Assembly (NCBI RefSeq): GCF_027107535.1
Contig: NZ_CP114283.1
Span: forward strand, 124,001 to 188,000
DNA from: Streptomyces aurantiacus
Lineage (GTDB): Bacteria; Actinomycetota; Actinomycetes; Streptomycetales; Streptomycetaceae
DNA length: 64,000 nt
Reading direction: 5' to 3'
How positions within the stretch are numbered: the first letter of the stretch is position 1; each line of letters starts with the position of its first letter. Positions 34,037 to 43,058 of this stretch are shown piece after piece. The notes beneath the pieces were generated by a model. The model made no database searches. It was given only the letters and a program-made list of their open reading frames with translations, and had not been told where the DNA came from. Both the position numbers and the translations under genes were made by a program.

Positions 34037-35323
34037 CTACAGCCGGATCACCACGAGTGCCGTGTCGTCGTCCGGGCCGCTTCTCGAGGCCGGGAGCAGG
34101 TCGGCCAGGACGGCGTCGGCGAGGGGCTCGGGGTCGAGGGTGTGATGGCGCCTGAGGCTGTCGCCCAGGCGGCGAAGTCCCTGGTCGATGTCCTCGCCGC
34201 GGCGTTCGATCAGCCCGTCGGTGTAGAGGACGAGCGTGGCGCCGGGCGCGTACTCGACGGTCGCCTGGCATCTGGGCGCGTCGTCGTCGCCCGCCCCCAG
34301 CGGCGGGTCGGTGGCCGCGCCGAGGGCCTCGACGGTCCCGTCGGTGTGCGCGACGAGCGGCGGCGGATGACCGGCGCAGCTGTAGGTGACGGTGTGCCCG
34401 GCCCGGTCGATGACGGCCTGGACGGCGGTCGTGGCGAGCGCACCCTCGACGGTGTGCGCGTGCTGGGCGAGCGTCGTGAGCGCGGCGGCGGGCCGGCCGG
34501 TGGCGCGGATCGCGGTACTGAGGGCGCCGCGCAGCTGCCCCATGACACCGGCCGCCTCCAGGCCGTGCCCGACGACGTCCCCGACCGCGGCGGCCAGCCG
34601 GTCGGTGTCCAGGTCGATCAGGTCGTACCAGTCGCCGCAGACGTTCAGGAAACTGGCCGCCGGCCGGTAGCGCACGGCGGCGAAGGAGCGCGGCGGCAGC
34701 GTGGCGCCGGGCAGCATCGCCCGTTGCAGGGTGACGGCGACCTCGTGCGACCGGGCGTGGGCCTCGCGCAACCGCTCGTTGAGTTCCTGCAGTTCCTGGG
34801 AGCGGGTGAGCAGGTCGGCGGTCATGGCGTCCTCGCGGCTGAGCGTGCCTCCCGGTGCTTTCGTGGCGGCCTGCCGGGCGTGGACCAGGGCCGTGACCTC
34901 CTCGACGCGGTGAACGAGGAGCGACACCCGGCCGTCGGCGTCGAGGACCGGGATGTTGACCGGGCTCCAGTAGCGGTCCTCGAACACGCCCGGCCTGCCG
35001 GGCACCTCCACGTCGTACTTCTGCAGGGCCATGGTGTCCCGCTCGCCGGTGGCCAGCACCCGCTCCAGCGACGCCCGCAGGGTCCGGGCGCCGGTGGCCC
35101 CGTCGGTGGGGCTGTCGGGAAACACGTCGAACAGGAAGCGGCCGACGAGGTCCTCGGCGGGACGCCCGGTGACCTTCGAGTAGGCCCGGTTCGCGCAGAC
35201 CATCGTCAGGTCGGGGGCGAGGAGCAGCACGGGGCTGGGCAGCGCCTGGAAGACCTCCGCGAAGTCGATGGCGTTCCCGATGCCCGGGCTCGCTCTCCCA
35301 CCAGGCGCATCACTCTCGCTCAT
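34037..35323 (-). CDS. PAS-SpoIIE/PP2C protein phosphatase
   Basis: 428 residues. PAS domain (about 20-140: LPSPVLLLAPDLTMVCANRA), a coiled linker (QELQELNERLREAHARSHEV) and a SpoIIE phosphatase domain (about 195-425: FLNVCGDWYDLIDLDTDRLA, GDVVGHGLEAAGVMGQL, CAGHPPPLVAHTDG, LYTDGLIERRGEDIDQG). Metal-binding Asp residues are present, so activity is expected. STAS proteins are the usual substrates; the one at 31709 is the nearest. Confidence 0.9.
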   Translation of the reverse strand: MSESDAPGGRASPGIGNAIDFAEVFQALPSPVLLLAPDLTMVCANRAYSKVTGRPAEDLVGRFLFDVFPDSPTDGATGARTLRASLERVLATGERDTMALQKYDVEVPGRPGVFEDRYWSPVNIPVLDADGRVSLLVHRVEEVTALVHARQAATKAPGGTLSREDAMTADLLTRSQELQELNERLREAHARSHEVAVTLQRAMLPGATLPPRSFAAVRYRPAASFLNVCGDWYDLIDLDTDRLAAAVGDVVGHGLEAAGVMGQLRGALSTAIRATGRPAAALTTLAQHAHTVEGALATTAVQAVIDRAGHTVTYSCAGHPPPLVAHTDGTVEALGAATDPPLGAGDDDAPRCQATVEYAPGATLVLYTDGLIERRGEDIDQGLRRLGDSLRRHHTLDPEPLADAVLADLLPASRSGPDDDTALVVIRL

Positions 35324-35484
35324 GCCACCATGTCTACTCCGTCACCGGGGCCCGTGCGACCCGGCGCTGCCGGACACGTTCACGGGCCGGACGACGGCCG
35401 TCCGGTGGTCGACGGCGGGCACGGTGGGCGGATCACCGCCCGCGTACCGGTCGTACCGCCCATGTACCGGGCGCACCGCTCCCG

Positions 35485-36399
35485 TCAGCCGATGCACACC
35501 ACGAGCAGGCAGAGCTGTGACGGCGAGGTCGCCGTCGGCGCGGGGCTCGCCTGCGCGGCGCCCGAGTCCGTGCCGCCCGTGCCGCCCGAGCCGCTCGTCC
35601 CGCCCGTACCGCTGTTTCCGCCTGTCCCGTCCGTGCCGTCGGTGGCGGGCGCGGAGGGCTGCTGCGCGGCGCTGCCGGCCGTGTCGTCGGAGGGCGGGGA
35701 CGAGGTCCGCGACCGTGCGTCGGACGCCGGCGTCGTGGGCGCGGACGGGACGGCGTCCGAGCGGGCGCCCTCCGGGGTGAGGGAGGCCGGGTCGGCGGCG
35801 GTCCGCCGGTGCGGCCGGTCCTTCGCGGGCGACTGCGTGGCGGGAGCGGACGAGGACCGGCGGGCGTCGGGCCGTGCCGCCGTCGGGCGGGTGTACTGCG
35901 TGGCCTCTTCCGCCGCGGAGCCCGGGCCGGGGGCCTCCGGCGCCGTGGCCGCCTCCGCGTGGTCGGGTGAGTGCCGGTCCAGCGCGGCGAAGCTCAGACC
36001 GCCTCCGACGAGCGCGACGGCGGTCGCGACCACGGCCCGGCGCTGGTTCTTCTTCCAGCGGATGCGCTGGCGGCGTCGTGCCGCCCGTCCCTGCGGCGCG
36101 GGCGTCGCACCCTCGAAGCCGCCGTACGGGTCCGCCTCGGGGGCGTCGTCGGAGTCCGGCCCGGCTGTCGCCCCCTCATGGGGACGGCCGTCCTGCCACG
36201 GGACGGAGGCGGCGGGCTGCCACGCCGCGACGGCATCCGCCGCCGCGCTGCCGGCGGCCATGGTGACCCGGGGCTGGACGGTGGGGCGGCCGACGGTGGC
36301 ATGGGCGGTGCCGGGGGCGATGTCCGGGGCGTAGGCACCGCACCCGGGACACACGAGAGCGCCGTTGAGATGCCGACGACACGAGGAGCAGTAGTCCAT
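35485..36399 (-). CDS. SCO2400-like zinc-ribbon membrane protein
   Basis: 304 residues. A zinc ribbon opens the protein (YCSSCRRHLNGALVCPGCG), followed by a polar cytoplasmic region, one membrane helix (RAVVATAVALVGGGLSFAAL, about residue 120) and a long Ser/Thr/Gly/Pro outer tail that ends with CLLVVCIG, a hydrophobic Cys pair. I recognise this as the SCO2400-like family of Streptomyces. Function unknown. Confidence 0.72.
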   Translation of the reverse strand: MDYCSSCRRHLNGALVCPGCGAYAPDIAPGTAHATVGRPTVQPRVTMAAGSAAADAVAAWQPAASVPWQDGRPHEGATAGPDSDDAPEADPYGGFEGATPAPQGRAARRRQRIRWKKNQRRAVVATAVALVGGGLSFAALDRHSPDHAEAATAPEAPGPGSAAEEATQYTRPTAARPDARRSSSAPATQSPAKDRPHRRTAADPASLTPEGARSDAVPSAPTTPASDARSRTSSPPSDDTAGSAAQQPSAPATDGTDGTGGNSGTGGTSGSGGTGGTDSGAAQASPAPTATSPSQLCLLVVCIG

Positions 36400-36755
36400 C
36401 AGCGTCTTCCTGAGTTGACAGTCGTCGACCCGCCGGGCCGCTGCCTGGTCACGGTCGTACGTGGGGTCGAACGGCCAGCAACGCTAACGAGGCTTTCGAG
36501 CCACTGTGTGCAGCCTGTGTGACGCTCCTGCACGGATTCAGCCGTGGGCTCACGCGCATGCCGTGCGCATCCGGACATCGCGCCCCCGCCCCGCCCGGAG
36601 CCCCGCCCGGAACCCCGCCGCGGCAGCCGGGGGAACGGCCGGAGCGGAGGCCCCGCCCCGGCCGCCGACCACCGGGCCCGGAGGACAGGCCCCGGCCGCC
36701 GGCGTCCGGGCACTGCCGTCCGGGCCCGGACGGCAGAACATGGTGACGACGGCGC
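36400..36755. other. Intergenic region with no supported gene
   Basis: 356 bp of mainly GC-rich DNA between two leftward genes. No frame shows a recognisable protein; it should contain the promoter of the zinc-ribbon gene. Confidence 0.55.
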
Positions 36756-37274
36756 TCAGCGGCTGCGCAGGCTGTGGATCTCCTGCTGGGCCGCCTTGAC
36801 GGCCGACTTGAGCTGGGCGAGGGCCTGTTGCTGCTGCATGGCACGCGTCAGCAGCGTCGTGGCCTTCCAGCCGTCGGGGATCGCCGTCTCCTCGAACGCC
36901 GGCAGTGCCTTCTCGACGTAGAAGTCGATACGCCGTACGACCTCCTCCAACTCGTCGTGGAGCGGCCGGCCGCGGTCGTCGCTCTCCAGCAGATGACGCT
37001 GCTCGCGCAGCGGCTCGAAGTCGAGCTCGGTGGCGGGGTGCTGCGCGAACCGGCAGGCGACCTTGAGGGTTTCGTCGAGGTACCCCGCGAGCCGGTCGAG
37101 GTCGGGATCGTCCGCGTGATGGCGGCGGTTGCGTTCGGCGACGCGCTTGGACAGGCGGTAGGTCAGGATGGCGAGGACCACCAGGGTGGCCCCGACCAGC
37201 CCGGAGACGATCACCTGCCATGACGTCCAGACCGTGTTGACCTGCTGCGCGAGCGACGTCGTCAAGGGGGACAT
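36756..37274 (-). CDS. Single-pass membrane protein of unknown function
   Basis: 172 residues: N-terminal membrane helix (VIVSGLVGATLVVLAILTYR, about 20-40), a basic stretch (RLSKRVAERNRRHH) and a helical cytoplasmic part (DRLAGYLDETLKVACRFAQH; EELEEVVRRIDFY-type helices; AMQQQQALAQLKSAVKAAQQ). Not a family I recognise. The Crp/Fnr gene starts 860 bp upstream in the same direction and ends 125 bp before this one, so co-transcription is possible. Confidence 0.7.
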   Translation of the reverse strand: MSPLTTSLAQQVNTVWTSWQVIVSGLVGATLVVLAILTYRLSKRVAERNRRHHADDPDLDRLAGYLDETLKVACRFAQHPATELDFEPLREQRHLLESDDRGRPLHDELEEVVRRIDFYVEKALPAFEETAIPDGWKATTLLTRAMQQQQALAQLKSAVKAAQQEIHSLRSR

Positions 37275-37398
37275 GTATGTGGTTTTCCGTTCTCGGAACC
37301 GGGACCCGGCCGGTCGTGGGAGAGCCGTGCCGTGCCCGGGTGAAAGACGTGTGGGGTGTGGCCCGTGTGCTGCCGTGGACCCTGGTCGCGTCCCGCCG

Positions 37399-38136
37399 TC
37401 AGGACTGGGACGTGACCAGGGCCCTGAGTGCGGCCAGGTCGCTGACGACGAACTGGCGGTACCTGCTGTCGACGAGCTGTTTCTGCCGCAGGGTGGCGAC
37501 GGCGCTCTCGACGGTGGACTGGCCGAGCAGCAGCGCCTCCGCGAGATCCCGCTGGCGCGGACCGACGATCGTCGTGGGCCCGGAGGGGTCGGCGGGGTCC
37601 CTGGTGCCGGCGATCGTGGCGAGGTGGTGGAGCAGGGCGCTCACCCGAGCCAGTGGTGACCGGTTCGTGGTGGCGTAGATCCTCTCGTCGCTCCGGTTGC
37701 GGTCCTCGAGGCTGCGCAGCAGGGCCCGCTCCGCCTCGTGGTCCTGGGCGAGCAGCAGGTTCACGCGCCGGGTGTCGCAGGGCAGCACCCAGGTGGTGGC
37801 GAGGCACACCGTCCGTACCGACGAACGCGGCTCTATCAGCTTGGCCTCGCCGAGGACCTGCCCGACCCCACGGAACCGGGCGATCTTCGTGCCGAAGGGG
37901 AACCGCTCCTGGACGACGCATCCGCCGAGCACGATGTACATGTTCGTGTCCTTCGGGCGCAGCGGAAGTTCCTCGCCCTTGAGGTACGTACGGGCGTCGG
38001 AGCCCCATATCGCCACGAACAGCGCCCACTTGGCGGCCGGGAGGTGGTCGAGGAAGCTGCCCCGCGGCATGGGCTGGCGGCCGTGCAGTACCTCGATGGT
38101 GTTGAAGACCTGGGTGTCGGGGGACGGGGACGCCAC
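37399..38136 (-). CDS. Crp/Fnr-type transcriptional regulator
   Basis: 245 residues from GTG 38136, which has GTGAGGACC before it. A cyclic-nucleotide-binding-type beta barrel (about 30-130: TYLKGEELPLRPKDTNMYIV, FGTKIARFRGVGQVLGEAKL) and a C-terminal helix-turn-helix (RQRDLAEALLLGQSTVESAV). The usual cAMP-contact sequence is not obvious, so the ligand is unknown. The frame is open to 38547 but the upstream part is unlike any regulator. Confidence 0.82.
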   Translation of the reverse strand: MASPSPDTQVFNTIEVLHGRQPMPRGSFLDHLPAAKWALFVAIWGSDARTYLKGEELPLRPKDTNMYIVLGGCVVQERFPFGTKIARFRGVGQVLGEAKLIEPRSSVRTVCLATTWVLPCDTRRVNLLLAQDHEAERALLRSLEDRNRSDERIYATTNRSPLARVSALLHHLATIAGTRDPADPSGPTTIVGPRQRDLAEALLLGQSTVESAVATLRQKQLVDSRYRQFVVSDLAALRALVTSQS

Positions 38137-38768
38137 GGTCCTCACCCCCGCGGCCGGGACGTGGGCACGGGTGTGGGCCCGCCTCCGGGCTCCCGGGTTC
38201 GGGCGTCGGCGGCGGGAAGGGCCGGGGTCACACAGGGTGAGGGGCGGACAGCGGGTCGCTGAGGGGCAGAGTCGTCCGATGCCGGGGCGGGCCGGGCGGT
38301 CGGCACAACTACGCCGCGCTCGACGGCGGTTGCCATGAGGGTCTGAGCTCCTTCGGTTCGAGGAACAGGAGTTGGCGGGTCCAGTGCCCTCTCCACCACA
38401 TGGCGCGACCGGCTGGTGAGACCGGGCGACTGAGGCTTCCAAGGACGTTGCAAGCAGAACCGTACCGCCCTCGCCCACTTGGCGCACACAGCCTCTGGAG
38501 GCTCTCCTCGGCGCGTCGGTAAAACCCCTCGAGAAGGGTTGCTGCAAATCCCTGGGGGCGGGGCTTCTTCATGCCCGAAGGCCCCAAGATCAACTGTGGC
38601 GAAGGCCGTGCGAGTGGCGCACGGAAGCGGAACAGGATTTCCATCGATCGAAAGGCGCGGATTAAGGAAATTCGCCGCCGGATATCGCGAGCAAATCCAG
38701 AATTCGTTGCACCGGCAACTGGTGGATTGTCTTCCGAATGCATTGCCGGAAGATGTACGGGAAGATGC

Positions 38769-38803
38769 GGGAGGCCCCGCGGTAACCATCCGCGGGGCCT
38801 CCC
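38769..38803. terminator. Strong hairpin in gene-poor region
   Basis: GGGAGGCCCCGCGG pairs perfectly with CCGCGGGGCCTCCC around a 7-nt loop (TAACCAT). A terminator of this strength without a recognised gene next to it implies an unannotated transcript. Confidence 0.7.
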
Positions 38804-39416
38804 TGAAAGGGCCTGGACCCGCCAAGGCTCAGACCGCTCACTAGTAAACACCATCGACAGGAGGCGAGCTACCGGTGATACCCCGCCGGGAAGGATTTTG
38901 CCTCACCGGTTCTATGGGTAAGGCCGGTCGGTGAGCTCGCCCCCCGTGATGCGCCTCACGTAGCTTTCTACTTCCTCCCGGCGCGGCAGGCTTGTGGTTG
39001 GGTCGAACATCACTCGCACGGGGCAACCGTCCGGAGCGGACCCCGCTGCCGGGTCCGGCCCCTCCGCGGGGCGCCCGCGGCGCCTTTCCGGCCTCCTTCC
39101 TGCGTGGTTCCGATTCTCGGGTCGGCGGTGCCGGGTGTGCGGGGCCGGGCCGACCCCGTGTGTGCCGGTTCGACGGGCGAATCGGTTTTCGAGTGACCGG
39201 TGAAGTGTGGGCGCCGGAAAACCGGGGGAATCAACAAGGTGAAAAAGCCGTGGCTTTCTTGCGTTGGTTAGTCGCGTCGATGTTCTCGGTAGCCGGAACA
39301 AAAGGTTTCCGCATGTCCTGTGTGCAGATTATTCGCTGACCATATGTCGATGAAGCGCTTAACCTGTTCAGCTGTTCGCAAGGCTCCTGCATAAGAGGGT
39401 CCGACCGGCCGAACTC

Positions 39417-39439
39417 GTACCCCTGCGCGGCAGGGGTAC
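39417..39439. other. Perfect hairpin GTACCCCTGC/GCAGGGGTAC
   Basis: 10-bp arms and a 3-nt loop about 325 bp ahead of the lysyl oxidase gene; an operator or terminator. Confidence 0.5.
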
Positions 39440-39763
39440 CACCGAGTGCTGGGGGCCATTACGTCACGCGCAGTAACGACACCCCAGTCACACCCGTCAC
39501 TCCTTCGTGTGAACGGATATTGGTCCCCGGATGCCGGTCCGTCGGCGGCCGTGAGGAGCTTTTGGACTGGTCGTCGCGTTGCGCGGGCCGTTCGTTTCCT
39601 CCTCAACAGGCAACCCCGGCACGGCTTTCGCCCCTCTCACAGGCTGCTCATGGATTCCGGCCGTGGTGCGCCGGCGCGCGTGGGGCGCGTTCGTGCCGTC
39701 GGCCGGTCCTGAGCTGTCCAGTCCGATGCCGCCTGACCACGGCACTCGCAGACGAAGGAACCG

Positions 39764-41452
39764 ATGACCACTCAGAAACACCGCAGTCGCCTGAGGCGTT
39801 CGACGCTGGCCGGGTTGGCCGCGCTCACCGTCGTCGTCACGGGGGCCGGGGCCGCTCCCGGAGCCGGGGCGGCCCCGGCGAGCACGGCGGGGAAGCCGAA
39901 GCTCAAACTGATCGCCGCGTCGAACTCCGTGACGCTGGACCGCTGGAAGGGGGAGGCCGGAGTCTTCCTGGACCTCGGCACGTACGTCACGGTCGACGAC
40001 GCGCCGCTGGAGTTCAAGGTGACCCGGAAGTCGTACAAGGACCCGGTCGTCGCCCAGCAGATCCTCCGCGACGGCACGAGCACGAAGACGAAGAAGCTGC
40101 CGGCCGGGCTGGTGAAGGACTTCTCCGGCCTGCCCGGCTTCCTCGACGTGACGGTCGAGAACGCGGCGGGGGAGGAGGTGGCGTCGAGCGCGGGCACGTT
40201 CTGCCCCAACAACGCCTCCGGACGGCTGCGCCCGGACGCCCCCGCGACCTCGCACTATCCGGAGAGCTGTCCCACCAACCCGTTCACGCTGGGCTCGGTG
40301 TGGGGCGTCGAGAAGGGCTGGGCGTCCAACTCCAGCACGGTCGACTACGACAAGCCCGTCGACCTGCCGGCCGGCGAGTACACGGCCAGGGTCTCGGTCG
40401 CCGAGAAGTACCGCGATCTGTTCGACATCCCCGACGACCGGCCGACCGTCAAGGTGACGGTCCGGGACGTCGGCGACGGGAGCGGGCAGGGCGCGGCCTC
40501 CTCACGCTCCTCCTCCGCCCACCACGGAGCGGGCCACGGCGCCGGGCACGGGGCGCCCTCCGCCGACGCCGCCCACCACTACGGTCCGCGCGGGGCCGAC
40601 GCCCCCACTCCGCCCGCCCTCTCGCACGCCCTCGAGGACCGCGGAACGGCCCACCACCTGGGCGACGGACCGGGCCACACCGACGGCTCGCGCATCGCGC
40701 CCGCACTGAAGCCGGCTGCCAAGCGGCCCACCGGCCGGGCGGGCGCCCCGGCGAACGTCCCCAAGCCCGACCTGCGCTCGCTGCCCGCCTGGGACATCGC
40801 CATCACCGACGGCGAGGACGGCGACGCCCCGGGCAAGGACTACCTCGCCTTCAGCGCGAACGTCTGGAACGCGGGACCCGCCCCGCTCGTCGTGGACGGC
40901 TTCCGCGCCCCGGGCAAGGACCTGATGGACGCGTACCAGTACTTCTACGACGCCGACGGCAAGCAGGTCGGCTACACACCCACCGGCACCATGGAGTGGG
41001 ACCCGCGCGAGGGCCACGAGCACTGGCACTTCACGGACTTCGCCAGCTACCGGCTGCTGAGCGAGGACCAGACCAAGGAGGTGCGCAGCGGCAAGGAGGC
41101 CTTCTGCCTGGCCAACACCGACGCCGTCGACTACACGGTGAAGAACGCCAACTGGCACCCGGAGAACACCGATCTGTCGACGGCCTGCGGTCAGCAGAAC
41201 TCGATCTCGGTCCGTGAGGTCCTCGACGTCGGATCGGGCGACACGTACACCCAGTACCGTCCCGGCCAGTCCTTCGACGTCACCGACCTGCCGAACGGCA
41301 CGTACTACATCCAGGTGATCGCCAACCCCGAGAACCGGCTCCAGGAGACCAACCTCAAGAACAACGTCGCGCTGCGCAAGGTCGTCCTGGCCGGTGAGCC
41401 GGGTGCCCGCACGGTGACCGTGCCGCCGCACGAGCTGATCGACGCCCCGTAG
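39764..41452 (+). CDS. Secreted lysyl oxidase-like copper protein
   Basis: 562 residues. A signal peptide (RRSTLAGLAALTVVVTGAGA) ends near residue 35. An N-terminal beta domain (about 45-250) is followed by a His-rich linker (SAHHGAGHGAGHG, HALEDRGTAHH) and a lysyl oxidase domain (about 330-550) with the copper ligands GHEHWHFTDFASYRL (HxHxH) and Cys residues at FCLANTDAVDY and TACGQQNS. LOX enzymes deaminate lysine side chains to allysine using Cu2+ and a lysine tyrosylquinone. The His-rich linker may hold copper. Prokaryotic homologs are few and mostly actinobacterial; the substrate is unknown. Confidence 0.9.
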   Translation: MTTQKHRSRLRRSTLAGLAALTVVVTGAGAAPGAGAAPASTAGKPKLKLIAASNSVTLDRWKGEAGVFLDLGTYVTVDDAPLEFKVTRKSYKDPVVAQQILRDGTSTKTKKLPAGLVKDFSGLPGFLDVTVENAAGEEVASSAGTFCPNNASGRLRPDAPATSHYPESCPTNPFTLGSVWGVEKGWASNSSTVDYDKPVDLPAGEYTARVSVAEKYRDLFDIPDDRPTVKVTVRDVGDGSGQGAASSRSSSAHHGAGHGAGHGAPSADAAHHYGPRGADAPTPPALSHALEDRGTAHHLGDGPGHTDGSRIAPALKPAAKRPTGRAGAPANVPKPDLRSLPAWDIAITDGEDGDAPGKDYLAFSANVWNAGPAPLVVDGFRAPGKDLMDAYQYFYDADGKQVGYTPTGTMEWDPREGHEHWHFTDFASYRLLSEDQTKEVRSGKEAFCLANTDAVDYTVKNANWHPENTDLSTACGQQNSISVREVLDVGSGDTYTQYRPGQSFDVTDLPNGTYYIQVIANPENRLQETNLKNNVALRKVVLAGEPGARTVTVPPHELIDAP

Positions 41453-41603
41453 GCGGTCCTTGTGCTCCAGTGCCCCTGGGTCCCGGTGTTCCTCCGCGGG
41501 GTCCGGGGGTGCGGGGGCCTCGGCGACGGCCGCCCCCGCGCAGTACGTGGACGAGCCGGGCCGGTGGCCGCGCGGGGCGGGCCGGCCGGTTCGGCGGACG
41601 TGC

Positions 41604-41948
41604 TCAGGCGGAACCGGCACCGTCCGACGGCGGGTGCGTCCCGCGGCGGTACTCGGCGTTGATGCGCTGTGCCTCTTCCAGCTGGTCCTCGAGGATGACG
41701 ATCCGGCAGGCGGCCTCGACCGGGGTGCCCCGGTCGACCAGCTCGCGGGCGCGGGCGGCGATCCGGAGCTGGTAGCGCGAGTAGCGCCGGTGGCCGCCCT
41801 CGGAGCGGAGCGGAGTGATGAGCCGGGCCTCACCGAGGGTCCGGAGGAAACCCGGGGTGGTGCCGAGCATCTCGGCGGCGCGCCCCATCGTGTAGGCGGG
41901 ATAGTCGTCGTCTTCCAGACGATCGCTCAACGGACTGTCTGCTGTCAT
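41604..41948 (-). CDS. MerR-type (BldC-like) helix-turn-helix regulator
   Basis: 114 residues from ATG 41948 with GAGGTGAC just before it. YTMGRAAEMLGTTPGFLRTL is the DNA-binding helix-turn-helix and ITPLRSEGGHRRYSRYQLRI the wing. The dimerisation helix (AACRIVILEDQLEEAQRIN) is short and there is no effector domain, as in BldC. The 5' side carries a perfect 32-bp palindrome 25 bp from the start and a long leader. Confidence 0.88.
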   Translation of the reverse strand: MTADSPLSDRLEDDDYPAYTMGRAAEMLGTTPGFLRTLGEARLITPLRSEGGHRRYSRYQLRIAARARELVDRGTPVEAACRIVILEDQLEEAQRINAEYRRGTHPPSDGAGSA

Positions 41949-41973
41949 GTCACCTCGTTCTGCAACGCGTCGA

Positions 41974-42005
41974 GGGGCCCTGGTGCCGTACGGCACCAGG
42001 GCCCC
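41974..42005. promoter_or_regulatory. Perfect 32-bp palindrome in the merR leader
   Basis: A self-complementary 32-bp sequence (16-bp arms, centre CCGTACGG) lying 25 bp upstream of the MerR start. As RNA it forms a very stable hairpin next to the ribosome site, so it can act as an attenuator or terminator; as DNA it could be an operator. Confidence 0.75.
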
Positions 42006-42509
42006 GAAGGAAATTGAACACCATCTGTCGGCGTTACTGTCTCGCCGACCTTCTGTTTCCGCCGACCGGCCCGGGAGAGGGCGCGGTGTGCGGGGATCGC
42101 GGTTGCGTGACCGGGGACCACCTTCCAATCCGGGGTCTTGCGGTACCCGGTCCGAACGCTCTCGGCCGGGCGATCCTGATGGCGTCTGCTCCTTCCGTCC
42201 TTTCTCGGTATCTGTGGTGTTGCTTTCGGTGGCTCCTCGAACCGCGAGCCACCCAGTGCGGTCGTCAGTCCCGTCACCGTCCTGCGAACGACTGGCTTCG
42301 GAACTCCACAACCGCCCTGACCTGCGTACTTCACATACTTCTACCCGTCAGTTCGTGTCTGTCGGGTCTCGCTCGATCTCGTCTACGAGAGAAACACTAA
42401 CCACAGGCGCGGCCAATGTCTACCCTGGCAAACACAGATTTTGCTCGGCGGGAGTCCCAGGAATCCTGGCGTCATCTCCAGGGGTGGGGGAGCGGGCGCG
42501 GCGCGCTGG

Positions 42510-42515
42510 ATAGAA
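42510..42515 (+). promoter_or_regulatory. Likely -10 box for a leaderless transcript
   Basis: TAGAAT ends 9 nt before ATG 42525, so transcription would start at or a few bases from the start codon; no Shine-Dalgarno sequence is visible. The -35 is not clear. Confidence 0.4.
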
Positions 42516-42524
42516 TCGGGCCTC

Positions 42525-42899
42525 ATGTCGAACCCTGACGAACTGCTCGTCGGCATCTCCGCCATGGTGGAGGCCGGGCAGAGCAATCGGATGTCGCTGA
42601 CCGTGGTCGCCGGCGGTGCTGTCATCACCGGCCGACTGGCTCCCGAAGCCGTGTGGAGGGAGCGGGTGTCGGAGGTGCTCGAGGACTCGGACCATCTCGG
42701 TACGTTCTCGGGCGTCTTCAACGCGGACCCTCCGCAGGACCGCGCCGACCGCGGCGAGGCGCCCACGCACCTCCACTTCCATCTCGCCCGGATCCTGCAG
42801 GGCAACGTCGGAATTCCCGAGACCGGCGGGATGTACCGCGTCGCGATCAAGGACGTCAGCGCCTGGACCGTGGGCGACTTCAGCTACTCCGACCACTGA
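42525..42899 (+). CDS. GvpU-like gas vesicle accessory protein
   Basis: 124 residues: MSLTVVAGGAVITGRLAPEA is the pattern of GvpU, followed by a helical segment and a charged ending (HLHFHLARILQGNVGIPETG, IKDVSAWTVGDFSYSDH). GvpU alters vesicle clustering in Bacillus megaterium. There are no other gvp genes here, and many Streptomyces have orphan copies of gvp homologs. Naming is by resemblance only. Confidence 0.55.
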   Translation: MSNPDELLVGISAMVEAGQSNRMSLTVVAGGAVITGRLAPEAVWRERVSEVLEDSDHLGTFSGVFNADPPQDRADRGEAPTHLHFHLARILQGNVGIPETGGMYRVAIKDVSAWTVGDFSYSDH

Positions 42900-42959
42900 G
42901 ACGCCGTACCCGGCGCCCTGACGGATCACGGACGGAGGGCGCCGGCCGACCGGACCACG

Positions 42960-43011
42960 ACAGCGACGAAGGGCCCCGCCGACACATGTCGGCGGGGCCC
43001 TTCGTCGCTGT
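42960..43011. terminator. 24-bp-stem bidirectional terminator
   Basis: Arms 42960-42983 and 42988-43011 are perfect inverted copies around a 4-nt loop. It separates the GvpU-like gene (+) from the SCO5918-like gene (-) and can end both transcripts. Confidence 0.85.
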
Positions 43012-43058
43012 ACCGGTACCTGAGGCCGCCCCGTGGGGTCAGCTTCCGGTACGCGTCG

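Larger units (their letters stand above)
38137..39763. other. 1.6-kb gene-poor, lower-GC region
   Basis: No protein family was recognised in any frame over 1.6 kb. GC falls noticeably in 38620-38740 and 39180-39400. It holds a perfect 14-bp terminator-like hairpin (38769) and a 10-bp hairpin (39417). Short frames such as 38571-38921 (+), starting MPEGPKINCGEGR, and a leftward tail ending in YVRRITGGELTDRPYP (stop at 38912) are possible decayed or very small genes. Candidate site of an RNA gene or of past insertion. Confidence 0.6.
41949..42524. other. Divergent 576-bp region with long structured leader
   Basis: Contains the 32-bp palindrome at 41974, an inverted repeat GGTGGCTC/GAGCCACC (42228-42253) and, on the minus strand, an open frame from GTG 42334 that runs to 41945 (MKYAGQGGCGVPKPVVRR...). 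I infer a leader of up to about 450 nt for the MerR gene. The small frame may be a leader peptide but has no recognised family. Confidence 0.5.

Noticed and set aside
38571..38921. Forward ORF beginning MPEGPKINCGEGR
   Set aside because: No recognised domain, low-quality start, and it crosses a strong hairpin; kept only as a possibility in the gene-poor region.
39520..41217. Second forward ORF overlapping the lysyl oxidase gene
   Set aside because: Arg/Gly-rich frame shifted by one; the other frame has signal peptide and HxHxH motif.
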